The translations under genes were made by a program, and so were the position numbers. From assembly GCF_022458985.1 (NCBI RefSeq), contig NC_061778.1:5783501-5847500 (forward strand): a DNA stretch of 64,000 nt, written 5' to 3'. This stretch comes from Mugil cephalus. Taxonomy: Eukaryota; Chordata; Actinopteri; Mugiliformes; Mugilidae. Shown in pieces: positions 26,073 through 40,146 of this stretch. The notes beneath the pieces were generated by a model. It saw only the letters and a list, made by a program, of their open reading frames with translations, did not search any database and had not been told where the DNA came from. How positions within the stretch are numbered: the stretch's first letter is position 1; the number at the start of each line of letters is the position of its first letter.

Positions 26073-29000
26073 AAAAATAAAGCAATACACTTTCACAAAG
26101 CAATCTGAACAGACTGTGATGACTTCATGTGTTTGCACTTTGATAGGTTATCATCAGCACCAATACTGAACTGACCGGTGATAATCACTGACCTATTTGC
26201 TAGAGTCAATAAAGCAATGATCATAAAAGGCTGTGGAAATAAAAAAAAAAAAAGTAGAGCAGAGCAGCACAGGAAATGCAAAGCCCTGGGCCTTCTATAT
26301 TATTTACACCCTGGGTTTAAACAGTCTGGAGAAAAAGGAAATGATTGTTGTTATTAATGTTGCGTAGCAGCGAGCTGCACGGCACAGCGCCTCGGGTTGC
26401 ACCCGGTCAGGGAAGCATAAATGTGACACTTGTTAGCGGCGATATAAAAAGAAAATCTGTTTTGCCGCTATTTCTTTTTTAGAAGGAAAAAAAAAAAGTC
26501 TCGCATTAAAAATGGAAACTGACCCTGGGTTATGGTTTGTGCCAGAAATAGGTCGCCCCCCCCCCCCCAACCCCTCACCCCTCGCCTAATGTCTTGACAT
26601 GGCACACACACACACACACACACACACAAAAAAACCTTGACGTCAACTTCCAATCAATCAATTTGGGAAAGAGGCGGCCCAGACAGAGAGCTCAGTGTGC
26701 AGCTCCTTAAATTAACTTTAGATTTCTACGAGCTTAAGTATCAGTCTATGACTTCCAGGAAAGTTGAGTTTTAAAATATGGTAATTGTCAGATGGTGAGT
26801 ATGGCCATCATAAAGTGCCGATGGAAAGCCAGAAAACGCAAGTCATGCAGGAGCAAATCTGTCTGCAAATGTATTTACTGACTGGCCTCTTGGCAGGATC
26901 GCCTTTTCACAATCCTCTGCGAGCAATCTCGGCGCAACCGACCAGTCTATCCCCAACCACCCCCCCAAACACACACACACGCACACACACAAACAGAAGC
27001 CAGAGTGGATGCTGATTGGTTAAGCTGAAGATTGATCGCTCTCACAGCCGCTGCAGACAAATGACAAATAGCCGGAGAATGGTTTTTGTGCGTACGGCGA
27101 GAATCAGCGAAGCCGCTGACGCTCCGGGATCTTTCAGCACCGTATGACAGCGCGAGACGAGCGGCGAGTGAGACGAATGGCAGAGTGGCTATTAGCGAAC
27201 TTCCTGCTGCATTGTATCCGCACAGGAAAGAGCTGGCCAGGCCTGATACTGATCCCACTGATGACTGTATGCAAAGCGAGACCCTGGTAGGTGCAAAGCA
27301 GGGGACCAGCTGGAGAAAACAGCGGGTTCAAGAGCCCTAACTTCCTAATCAAAACTCGGTAGTCTGAGTGGGCAAAACAAGAGGAAAAAGGAAAGCGTGG
27401 GGCCTTGTCCAGGTAGGCTTTTCCAGCAGGATTACAATGGTGGATAAAGCTCTTACTGTACATCTTAGAAACAGTTTCCCACTTAAGATTTGCCCTCATA
27501 AAACAAACAGAACCTGGTCAGAGCATGATAAATCATCAGCTATTTCCTCTGGTTTGGCCCACTCGGCCATTTGGACTTGAGTTATGTCAAAGAAATCTTG
27601 CCTGAATAAGCAAGAGAGTGACATTCAAACCTTAAACTATGTCATGAACGAGTCAAACGGTCAAAGAGGTGGACGACTGGGAAAACCGAGCAGGTTTTCA
27701 TTTCACCCAAACGGGAGTTTGACTGGAACCACTTCTATGGGCGAGTCACTTCTAAAACAGTGGCCCAGGAGAGGAGCTGTTCAATCTGTAAAGTAACTGA
27801 AAGAAAAAACATTTACGTTGGACTCCACAAGTCTAACCTACATGTTGTTTGCTCTGATAGCAGACTAATTGAATGATCCGCATTACATATATAACATATG
27901 TTGTTTACGCTCGGGAAATAACGTCCCGGCAGCCCGTTAACGGCAACCAGAGCTCGGTGTTTACATGTTGTCCTCTCTCTTGCGCTCGCTTATTTCCTGA
28001 CTCAGACTTAAGCAGCACGCAGCCCGTGTGCATAGACAGGGACCGGGTTGTGCTGGCTAAGCTTGCCATGCTAAAATATGTGCATGTGTTGCTATGTGCA
28101 ACACAATGCGAGTCTGTAAATGCACAGAGCTGTGTCTGTGGAAGGGGGGATATTTTTTGCCTCTGATCGGCCGAGCCACCGGGGCTGGGCCGCTGCCTGC
28201 TCTGGCCTGGATAAAGATGCAGTGTGTGGACCACTGCTGGGTGCCTGTGTGGCGGCCTGCGTCCGTAGGCCTGACCCACCGCTGGATGGACGGAGTGTGC
28301 TGGGGGGTTATATTTACACACTTGTTACCCCATCTCAAGCTGGCAAACATGGGATATCCCAGAGACTGCAGTCACAGATCTCCATTTATCTCAGCATTTA
28401 TCCGAGCTACAGAGTCGAGAGGATTTCTCACTGGCACACTTGATAACAGTGACGTATCTTTGAAATACTAGGGCTGGCTATCGCCCCATTGAGTATCCTA
28501 ATTCATTTGAATACAATAAGACATAGCATCAGAGTTGTGGCGTCTGCCATGATTCAGATTTCCCTCATACGTGGATCACTGTGAGATTTCTAACGAGACG
28601 ATGCAGGAAACTGCAAATGCAGATTATCAATATGAGATCTTGAAAAACGGAGGTCACCGCGAAGTGGAAAATCTTAAACCCAGCCCTACTGCGCTCTTCG
28701 TCAGTCCTACAGGTTTCATGAGCATTATGTAAGGGAAAGAATGGGCGTTTTGATACCTGCTAAAGTGAAACTCTGCAGCACCAGAGCTTCCTTTTGAGCA
28801 CTGAAAACGAAAAGATATCATCAGCGTGTAACGTAGGAGTAAATTTACTTAGGTACTTCAGTATAAGATACTTCCACTTTTCCTGAGCTTTTTAATATTA
28901 TGCTATTTTCTCCCACTCCACTACAGAGTCTGTCAGTGTACAGAGGATCAGGACAGGAAATTAAACCACCAAAAAGATACAAATTTAAGTAATATCAGAC

Positions 29001-32000
29001 CAACTTCTTCCAGCTTCACTGTTTAAATGCATCACTAGTCAATATTCAACAGTCTAACCGACGGCTTAGACTGCTGCGTCAATTTTACGCGTAGCTACGG
29101 CGACAGAGCAGAGCACACGGCAACCCCCGGGCAGACCGTAACACCTCAGCCTGATGTGATTGGTCCGTTTGCTAGTAGCGTGTTCCCGCTTTAGTATTTC
29201 CAGCCGCTTCTCCATCTCCATCTTCCATAAAGATGGAGCACACGGAGGAAAGGTTAACTGAGGAGGTTCCGAGACACCAACTTTAGCCAAACTGACGAGC
29301 GCACAAGTATAAATGGCTCGCACTGGCGCTGGTGGTAGGTTATGGCGTCTATGTCCCACAGTACTATGAAAGAGCCTTCACATACAGCCACCAAAAGTGG
29401 TGTCCGTAGGTGAAGGTAAAGTATCCTTTGATGATAATATTTAAAACTTGGTAAAGGTAGTTTTAAACTCTGGTGTTTCTACTTTTACACATTTGTTAAG
29501 ATCTGAGTGCTTCTCCCATCCCAACTTTTTAATAAACCGCTACCACTGACAAATAACTATTTCCATTCCTGATGTCCACAAAGCAGCGTGTACACTACGC
29601 CGACACCTCTGTGAGGCCGCAAACGCACTTACCTGTTTTCCAGGTCTAAAAATTACCATGAGTCATGCCTCATAACTGTCTCCAAGACAAAGAAACAGAC
29701 AAAAGAAGCCTTATGAGGCGCGGGGGAACCATTATTCCTTTCATCACAAAGTAGTTGTTTAATGGGCTGCTGCCTCTGAAAAGGAAATAGCAGTGACACA
29801 TAAAAAATATATATATATATATATATACATATGTGTGTGCTTGACAGTAAACTCTGTGCTGTATAACCCGGCAGGAGGAGCAGGACAACTATTATCAAGT
29901 GTGTTCATTTTTCATGGTAATGTCAAGAAGATATCCTCCATACGCTTACTTACACAAAGTTGTTTTTTTCTTTCATTTATCAGCAGTGTCCTTCTGATTC
30001 GGCCTTGTTGCTCTTACACCAGTGACATTAGAAGGTGCACATTCAGCGCGTGCAGTCAACAGAAGTGTGTTGCAGCGCTGTTATGGCTACGTATACCCGT
30101 GATCGCGCACATATCCAGGAAAGGTGATGATCGAAAGGTTGTCAAGGTTCAGTTTGCGCGTAAAAGCGAAACTAGATTGATATTAGTATAAAAACTTTAT
30201 TTGGTCATACGTGTTTACGAGAGGCAGCGGAAGCTAGCCCAGACCTGGACTTGGCGTCCAAGTCCGAGGGGCCATTATCGAGCTGGCATCAGCGCGCACG
30301 AGTACGTCTTACTTCAGCTTTTACTTTGACTCCATTTCACTGAAGTCTAGACAACATTGTTGAGGGGATTACTGTACGTCAAGTGTGACCCACAGAGGAG
30401 CCTCGGCGTGCGTGTTTATACGGAGGAATGGTGAGCAATAACCCTGATTCACTTCCCGGCTCTGAGAGGGGCTAAGAGGAAGAATGAGAGAGAGAGAGAA
30501 AATAAATAAATAAATAAATAAAAATGACGGAAACGCTGGAAGAGGAAGAAGCTGCAGAATCTGGCATCGCACTCAGTGTTGCTTCCTCTCCTGCTGACAT
30601 CACCACCGCGCCGCTGCATACCTTGTACCGCTTTCAAAGCACCTACATCCTGTCAGTCACAGGCTGAAATTTGCATCTCTTAAAAGGCAGACGAGGCAGG
30701 TGGAAGAAGACCGAGATAATAGATTTTTTTTTTTTTTTTTTTTTACAGATTAGGTTATTTATGCAGCAGGCCACATGTGTCAGCTTAAAATATCACTTGA
30801 GTCTGTGCAGCGTGAAATGAATAGCGGGTATCTCAGCTCCAATATTACTTCTTGCAGAGAACAGAAGAAAAAGACTTAGGTGTACGCTGTGCTAATACTA
30901 AAAGAAACACATTGACGTGTCAAATATTTTCCAGGGGACAATGTGCTGCTGGATGGTTACCAAAGATTTTTATCAATTACTTGATTCTGAATGTGAATGA
31001 ATCACTGGGAGAAAAGTGAGTCCACATGTGGTTACACATCGGATCAGCCTGACCAGGACAGCTTCATTTCCACCATGGAGAATAGAGACATTACCCGCAG
31101 ACTGTACAGTGCATTCACCCAACAGTACCGCAGACGGGGCACGCATTACGCATATAAGTACTCTCAGGAAAACGACATCATGTCTGTCGCACATATCAGT
31201 CATTTTGATAAAACAGCATCCCACGCTCAGGTTGGAAACAAAAAAATCGAAGTGTGCAGCGAGTGCTAGTTAATGTCAAGTGAAACCTTACTGCTGGTAA
31301 CCTCTGCTACACCATTTTGACGTATAGTGCAAAGATAAAGTTGCAAAACCCCTGAAGCGAACACTCCCGAGGGCGGCCCGGCGAGCGCACTTTGGCCTCG
31401 AAAGCAAACTATTAGTTCCCGTGACAACAGAGGCCCGCCATCAGCCACTTCATGTTTAAGTGTGGATTTTAATTTCCACCCATGCCAGCCGGCCCTGTTG
31501 CTCCAGTGGGCGTTCATGTATGTGATAGACGGCCTGAATGAATGTGTGATGGTGTGATAATGCCGGGCCAGTCTGACAGGCACCGTGCATAATCGCTTCA
31601 GGGCAGGAATTGCACAACAATGTGGGTCTGGGTAATGCCTGTGGTTTGGGGCCCTCGGCAGTGAGAGGTCCCATAAAAAGTGTTCCTCTGCTCGCTCCTT
31701 GTGTGTCTGCAGCCGGTTCTCACACATACACACACATGCACGCAGGCTGCGCGGAATGGATGGGACAACACATTTTTCACATGTGAAGAAGCGCAGGGTG
31801 CTTTCACTTCTCATTTGAATGGTGAAATTATTTAGAATCCATACAGCGGTTCCTCTTCTCACACCATAAAAGAGCGCTGAGGTCTTCCTGTTAACCCCAC
31901 AGGAGATTTTTCCAACTTTCTACAAACCGATGAGAAGCCGCGATAGCATCCAGAGAGCGACAGCCCTTTCTGTGAAACAAACTGCCATGTCTGGGCAGAC

Positions 32001-33767
32001 CCACTGCCAAAACAAAAGATCACGTGCTCGCGTCCCACTACTACCAGACCACAGAAAAACAAAACATCCTGACTCATCCTAAATGACTGTTTACCTGACA
32101 ACGGCACTGGATTTCAACTCCATACTTACAACTCTAGCGTAATACAAACCTGCGAGGGCACGGCTGAACTGGTCGGTCTACTGTAGATCACTTACGGTCA
32201 CTAACTGTGCAGTTACCAAACTCTACGCTCGCTGAACGATCTGCCCTCTGGGCCACGGCCAGAAACAAAAAAAAAAAAAAAAAAAAAGAACTGTCAAAAC
32301 AAACCTCTGGCGGGCACGCCGCAGGGCTGCGTGATGCCAGCGTCTGAGGTGGGTGGAAACACCCATGCTCACATTTGGCACGATTTGTTTGAGTTCACAA
32401 AACGAAAAGGGCACTTCAAGGGATTTTCCAGTGTCTTTTCCAGTGAGATAAGCGCTCAGTAAGTGCGAAGTTACCAGCTGTACACAATTTATGTCACCAG
32501 CAGAGGTTGAGGACATCACTGAAAGTCAGATATTAGTCACTAGTTCAGGTGAAACACTGCTTTACAGTAAGAGAGAATAAAACAAGCTGAGTTGAGTTCA
32601 TTCAAATTTGGTTCCAGCAGGTAAATCTTTTTTTGCGTTTTCTGAACTCTGAGTTGTATTTTTTTGTGGATAATAACGTATATACGATATTTCTAATCTT
32701 CCACTTTTGGTCTATGACAGTTATTTTTTATGCATCTAATAAGTTTCTCGTTCTGTTGTGTGGAGAAACAGAAATCCCTCCTCCTCTTTAAAGTCTGCAC
32801 GTTTTGAGGACATGAGGTTGATGAAAACACATCCTGGTGCAATAAAGTATAAAACACCGCACGGGGTCAATCGTCGATATTTATTTGAGGTTAAACTGGG
32901 TTGACCTCATAGCTGCAGAACGGCCATAAATAAAAAACCCCGTGTGCCACACGCAGGCACCCCGAGAGACCGTGCGCGCCGCTGATCCGCTTTCCTGCCA
33001 GTTTATTATTTCAGTCTGCCAAGGTTTGATTAACGAAATGTTTCTCGGTAAAGACGGAGAACGCGGGACAACAGAGAGTAATCCTGGCACCGGTGCCGCG
33101 GGCTGGGAGGTAAACAAATGTGGAGCAGGACAGAAGGAAAACATGACATTGTGAAATAATCTGCGGGGCTACTAGTTTCGCTGTTGCTCAATCGGTGCGG
33201 TGCGGATGAGCACAGTTACATCATCACGGCATCACATTTTCTACCACGCTCTGCCAAAACCACCAAAACAAGTGAACCAGCTTGTGCTAAAACAATCGGT
33301 CGTTCAGTCCAAAAAAAAACTGCAAATTTACAGCATTAGAGACTGAATGTCACCTTCGATTTTTTCGGAGCTTTGATAAGCGTTTTGCGACTGGATTTCG
33401 ACTAAAAATGGAAATAATTGTAGAGTGAAAAGTCCCAGACAGATCGGGCTAGTATTCATCAGAACTCACAGCTGCTTTTTAACACCCCTGCCGTGCCAGC
33501 TACGGTGAATCAGCACTTCAAAGCCAAGTACGGAAAAGTGAAGGGGACCAGGAGGTAAGGAGACACTGGATTAAAATCAGCTGGGGAGTAAAAGGAAAGG
33601 CAAAATATCACGGCACAATAATAAAAAAAAAAAAAGAAAGAAAAAAAAAGATATAAAAGCCTGTGCTGGAATGTTCCCTGTGTCGGCCCGTCTGTCTGTC
33701 TGCCATCGTGTCTGTGCATCTGCCAGCAGCAGGGCTTTAATTATGAGGCCCAGGTTATGTGCACACG

Positions 33768-33835
<68 letters not shown>

Positions 33836-36800
33836 ACCATCGTCCCACATATCTCTAACACAGTGCCTCACAGTTCCGCTGACTAACCAGTGGCACCAGA
33901 CTTTGGCCTGCGGCTCCCTGATTCCAGTAAATGTCTTGTTATGCAACTCCTAACAAGTGTCACCCAGACTGAACCTAGAGCATTCTCTGCTCCGCTCTCT
34001 TTTCTTTATCTCTGATTCTTTTCTTCTTCTTCTTCTTTTTTTTTTTTTTTTCTTCTGTGAACACAGTAAGCTGTTAACTCCTTGGGGTTTGACTGTGTGG
34101 CGGGCGGAGGGAGGGAGGGAGGGAGGGGGCAAACTTTCAAAACACCAAGTGTGGCCCGCTTTGTGCCGAGGCAGAGAACCAGGAATGGAGAGGCAGGCGG
34201 CGTAGGCAGGAAATGGGGAGGAGGGTGAGGAGAGCTCCTTCAGCTCTTTGCCTGAGAAACACAGCTGCCCCTCATGTCTTGGGGCAATGCCAAGGTTGGA
34301 CTCCTCCGCTGCCTCGAGGGGGGTTAAGGGGGAAGTGTGTGCATGTGTGCATGTGTGCATGTGCGTTTCGTACCAGCAGAAACAGGAGGACCGCTGTTCT
34401 ATCTCTGTACGAGTAATACACATTCAGACCCAGAGAAACAAACAGTCTGCGGCTGGCGATAAAGTACGGCCGGCTTTGAGCCCCGGATTAGAACACCTTA
34501 ACTCTCAGCTTCTTTCATTCGTTCACGCCATAATCCCAGAGGTTTGTGGGAAATAACACGCAGCAATTATGCACACCTCTGCTAATGATAAGAGCTGAAG
34601 CTAATACCAAAAAATAAAAAATAAAAATAAATAAACAAAATGTAGCTCTAAAGTCCAATTAAAATAGAGTCGGCTTTAGTGGGACAACACAGTCAGCAGA
34701 AACTACTGATAACACGGTGGCATTCCTTTTGGTTGGTAATAAACAAATGCAGGCGGTGTTATAAATCTACAAGTTTACAGTAAGAATGGAGAGAAAGTAT
34801 TTAGGCATCACTTTGTTCTCATATTTTGGTCAGAACATATATTGCGTACACTTAAACAATGGAATTAAAGACTTCTATGTGCAGTGTTTCTGCAAAATGC
34901 CACAGTTAAAGTAAGAACCTAAACCGTCATCATTTCGTTCTTCTGGACATTCATGTGACATTTTGAGATACGACTGAGGTCACAGCGGCTTTGACCTTCA
35001 ACCACCAAAGTGAACTCAGTTCTTCTTTGAGTCAAAGAGAATATTTCAGAATTTTCCTCAAGGTGCCTCTGAGATATTATGCTCAAGAGGCAGAAAGAAA
35101 CTAAAAGTTTGGACCGTGGACCGTATCTAAATGTAGACAACGCGCCCCCACTTCTTTGGACTGGACCCTGAACTATTTTAATTTATTATTTTAGTACTGT
35201 TTACTGTACTTTTATCTTTTATTTCATTTTTACAGCTCTCACGGCCCCGCGGCATGCTTTATGGAGCCACTGGCATGGCAACTGGTTGTCACCATTATGT
35301 CCTATACTGCACGACAACTAAAATGAAAGTTACCCAAACAACTGACACTTGAACATGCATCAGTTTTATATCAAGTATCTAAAGTGACCCTAAAGTGACC
35401 CTGAAATGACCGAAACCATCCTGGAAAAATACAGTTTGATGATTGTATTTTAGTGTTTCGTGTGGCCACCAGGGAGAGCTCTACTTGGTTTGGCTTCACT
35501 GTTGCGAAGCTGTTCCGTCTTTATGCTGTCTGCAACGAAAAGTCACACTGGGAACATACAACAAAAGCTACAGCTAACAGCTAGCTGGCACACGTTGTGC
35601 AGCTAATTCTTGGCACCAGCAGGTGGCAGTAGTCTGCGTTTTGTCTTTGAAACCAGAAGAGTTACGATGAGCTCGGAAGCGATGAGGAGCTACAAACCGA
35701 CTACAGATGTGGCCCCATTATGAGTCACACTTGTTCAGTAATTCATTCTAGATGAATGAACTCGAACTTTGTTGCTCTGTTTACTTTCGTCACTAAGCCG
35801 GTCAGCCACTCAGAGTATGATACATCGCCAGAATCCTGCAAATGGCCGACCATCTGCTCGGTGTGTGTCACTCACGACGTTGAAAAGTCCACATTTATAC
35901 AGTTGTGTCTGAAAAACGGGAAACGGTTGGTATGTTTTATACTTGCTACGGTCAATATGAAACGTGGAGTTTCAGTTTCCTTAAATCTTTGAAACCAACA
36001 TAGCCATTCTGGAGCCTTGAGGGCTGGACTCGCTGTAACTCAATTAAAAGAACACAAATCTTCGGTCACCAGCCACGACTTGGTTATCCCCACTCTGCTC
36101 CGCAGCCCGTCCGGGTCTCCCCCCTCTGTGTTATCCACGGTGTTTACAGTCAGACTAAAGGGGGATCGAAGTCAATGGGGGCATTTACATGGTAATGACC
36201 CTCGTGTCGCTTGCTGTACAACCTGCTCGGGCCTACGTGTTTGTCTGCTCCGGCACAGTTTGTTTTGAGATCTGTGGGAGTGTTTACCAGCGTGGGCTGA
36301 AGAATGTCAGGTCAAGAGAGCTCCGTGTACAGAGACAACCTACGGCCGAACTGATCTCGAATGCCGACATCAAAGTGTACCTGAGCCGTCCAGCTCCATC
36401 AGCTGGAAGCAAATATTTATTCTGTGGTGACGTACGCATAGTAGAGAAATACAAGAAACAACACATTTTCTGGCAGGTATGCAAGCATGCGTTTTGTATA
36501 TCTTGTACTGTGTTAATGCACGCTAGGTTTGCGAAACACTGTTTGAAATACCGCGAGTACATGCATTAGCGGAATGCTTTGAAAAGCGCGGACGACCTGC
36601 AGGGGCGTGGAACATATCAGAAATAAATAACCTGCTCTGCAGAGCGGTTTGGTGACACATCATTTGTGCCATCTGTTCCCCTTCCTGTTGGACGGCGTCC
36701 TGTGCCAGGGCCAGCGTCCAGTCCGCTCGTCCAAGCCGGTCCCACCTGGCACAACTGTCCTCGAAGCTCGCGCGGCCACAGACGGCCCGAGAAGTGTGGA

Positions 36801-39800
36801 GGCTGCCATGACTCAGCTCAGACACGACCGACTGCGGAGGATCGGCGAAACAATCTCGCCGTCAAACAATTACACGGCAGACAGCCTTAATCACGGATTA
36901 ATGAAAACATCACGTGACGCCGGCGGTTCTCTTTGGTGAAGCCACGCCTGCTCGGAGGGAGTCGTGTGGAGAAATGGTCCTTGATGGGATCAAGAAAGAC
37001 TTACAGGCAATATCTGAAGGTGTTAAGCTACCACAGCTTCCTAGACACAAAGTACTCGCGTTGTGACTTCTGTCATCGAGATCTGCATATTACAAAACAA
37101 AAGAAGAACTTTACCCTTTGACTTAGAGAACCAGTGAATCAACCCAAAACTTCCATAAACCACAGACCGTCTAATTCTGAGAGCGTCGTTTTCTGCCATA
37201 CTGAGAAATATCTTTTTTTTAGACCTGACGCGGGACAATAAAAAACTTAAAAACTGATTCATTCATTTCCATCAAAATCCAACAGCAGAAGCAGCTACGC
37301 CGCAAAATTTAAATTTCACATCATCATCTTCGCTGCAGAGGCGTCCTCTCTCTCAAGGCCGTCCCGCCTTCTAAGTGATCTTGCTCTGAAAAAGACAATG
37401 TGAGACACCCTCCCCCCTCCGAGCTCTATGAATATACTCCCCTCGCAGCAGTGAATGGCACTTTGCTTTCCCACAGTATCACTCAGTTTACACCCCCCCA
37501 ACGTGGCAGGGTAAGCAGCGAGCCCAGGCGCTTGCTGAGAAACCCCCTCTCTCCGAGCCACCAACCACACGTGAAACGCGAAGAATGGCGGCGACGACCT
37601 CGACTGTTTATCTGGCCGTACTAATGAAGACGCGCAGACGTGTCCGGCCTTTGTCACCGAGCCTCTGCTCCGGGCTTTAATGTAAATGATCAACCGCGGT
37701 AGATAATGATGCTGGGGCCGATTAACCCGCAGCGGCTTGCCTTAACTGGTCTCTGCTACATAATAACTTTTAAATTACAGTGTAACCTGTGAGAATCACT
37801 CAGAAAGTGTTGGCCACAGGTGTCACTCACACTCCATGGGGCACTAGAGGCACAGCTGACGATCATGTGATCGAATGAGAAGTCTGACACCTCATCAAAA
37901 ACAGCACATAAATGAAACGAAAGGAAGCGTTATTCTCTCCGTTGACACATGCCAACCTCAGACCCTGCAGGTAACCGTGGGCCTTATTGATTCTCTAACT
38001 GGGTACGGTTTTTAATTTCAAACACAAACGCATCCTCCTTAATTGTGTTTAATTAATTAACCATCATCAGAGATGAGTGTCATTCACTGCTCACTGGAAA
38101 ACCCATTTGCTCTTGCAGCAACAAAAAAAAAGACATGGTAAAAATAACAGATAACACTCAAAGGGTTAGTTTTAATTAAGAAGATTGTTCATGAAATTTA
38201 ATTTTATGTTAAAATCCCTCCGAGTACAAATCAAAACAAAGGCACAGAGCAGCACAGACGTGGAACCTTTCAAAGTACGAATGCGGATGATGACTTAATG
38301 AAGGGCAGAAATTGCTTTTAGGACAATATCGCCACCCTAGCAACACATCTGTCCGGTACCTGCTGTGTTTACTGTGTGTATTCCACAAGGGGTTTTTCCA
38401 CTCTCATTTAATTTGACTTGATTGGCACTACATTTGACGGCTAAACATTTATTTATTTTTTTGTCAACAGTGAGGTCTAACGGACGAGCATTTAGCAGGG
38501 TGTTTTCTGAAAACTGGACTCAACTCGGCTTGAACACAAAGCGATAATCCGTAAAACACATCACAGGCCGTGTGTGTGTGTTTGTGTGTGTGTGTGTGTC
38601 AGATTCAGAAAGAGAACTAAAAAAAGAAAATCTCTCCAGCGTTTGTGACCGTCGTGAATGTGTCATCTCTCGGCACATGACTCAAACACGGGGGCCTGCT
38701 CTGACAGGGGGAGACAACAGAAAAGGAAAAGAAAGAGGAAAAGAAAAGAAATACTCCCGCTACAAATCCTTTAAATCTCACCGGCAACCCAGACAGAACT
38801 TTAAGAGTGGGAAGCCGTAATAAATCTCTCTCTGTGGGGCTACAGGCTCAATATGATTTCCTGCTGAGTGAGTAGACTGTCATTAATTTATTGTCAGACA
38901 CCACTGAAATGTGTCTCCAAAGGGAGGTCTACGCCCTTCAATAGCGTTCAGAGGGAGGGCCTGTCGCACGCCACATCAGAAACTTTAAGTCCCTTCTTGT
39001 GTAATGTTTTGGACAGTTTCTAGGACACATGAACACCCCTGGTATCTCCTTACAACGTATATAAGGCCTGGTCTACAAGATTTTATTCTAAAGAAGAGCC
39101 GAGCGAAAAGAGCTGCCTCAGCCTTACTAAGTCAGAAGCACTTTATGAATAGTACATTGAGGAGAGCAATAAGCCAAGGAGAAGGAGAACTCTGTTGAGT
39201 CAGGAGACTCATCACATACTGCAGGGAGAAGTCAGATGACTGTTTAAGGTGATGGTTGCAATTGGTCGGATTACTAAATTGCCGTGAACTGGATGGATAA
39301 CGTTGAACAGAGACATGGTTTCACGTGACCGTGGATGGGAGCAAATGATTAACACTCCTTAACTCCTCATGCGTTCGTCAACGTTTGTGGAAAAAAAAAA
39401 AAAAAAAAAAAAAGTAAGCACGCACAGCAAATATTAGCACAAGTCCCTGCAGAAGATGAAGATGTAGGTGATGGAGATAAAGAACGGATAAACAGCACCG
39501 ACCAAAAAGCATTGTGGTCACAATAAAAGTGACTATTAAACGTCACAGACGAGCCAGAAATCCCTGGAGGGGGTATGACAGTACCACCTCCACAGATACC
39601 ACGGGAGATCAGAACGGAGTGTGAAGCACAATGTGAACCCACTCTGGACTGCCACAAACAAAACTCCCGCACTGGATAACTCCGAACAAGAAGTGACTTT
39701 TGTCTCCCTTGTAAGCCGTCAGACACCACATTCAAGCACCCATTCAGTACAGAAACACCACCTCCAGGAATAAGAAAGTATCAAAATGAGAAGAGCGAGA

Positions 39801-40113
39801 AGGGGGCACCCCTACCTTCCATCCAGCAGAGCTGTTGCTGTCTCCTTTGTCCTTGAAATAAGGCACACTCTTCACCATCCAGTCATAAATCTGAGACAGA
39901 GTTAATCGGTTCTCCGGAGAACTTTCGATAGCTTTGGTTATGAGGTCTGCATATGACATATTCCCCCATGCGTTTCGCCGGGAGGAGCTGCTCTTCCTCT
40001 GGGCAGCGGCGGCGGCAGCGGCGGCCGCGGCCGCCGAGGACGACGAGCCCACCGGGGTGGAGAGGAGAGGCACCTGCTGCTGATGCGGGAGTTGCGGGTT
40101 CGGGTGTTGCTGA

Positions 40114-40146
<33 letters not shown>

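Larger units (their letters stand above)
19972..39815 (-). other. foxo1: foxo1 intron 1 (19.8 kb)
   Basis: The large first intron interrupts the forkhead codons, as in all vertebrate FOXO1 genes. I found no gene of known family inside. Contents: polypyrimidine blocks at 21660-21725 and 24244-24540, (TG)n at 22164-22211, poly(T) at 22491-22515 and 30724-30744, poly(C) at 23892-23920, CA runs at 26042-26062, 26603-26628 and 33775-33832, (AT)n near 29807-29827, (AAAT)n at 30500-30524, poly(A) at 32267-32287 and 39391-39413, a G-rich block at 34101-34129, and two repeat insertions listed separately. Less repetitive blocks such as 31350-31680 and 37600-37760 are candidate enhancers only. Confidence 0.85.

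Noticed and set aside
31266..31862. 198-codon open frame on the minus strand in foxo1 intron 1
   Set aside because: Composition is not protein-like and nothing matches a family; treated as a low-stop region, possibly regulatory.
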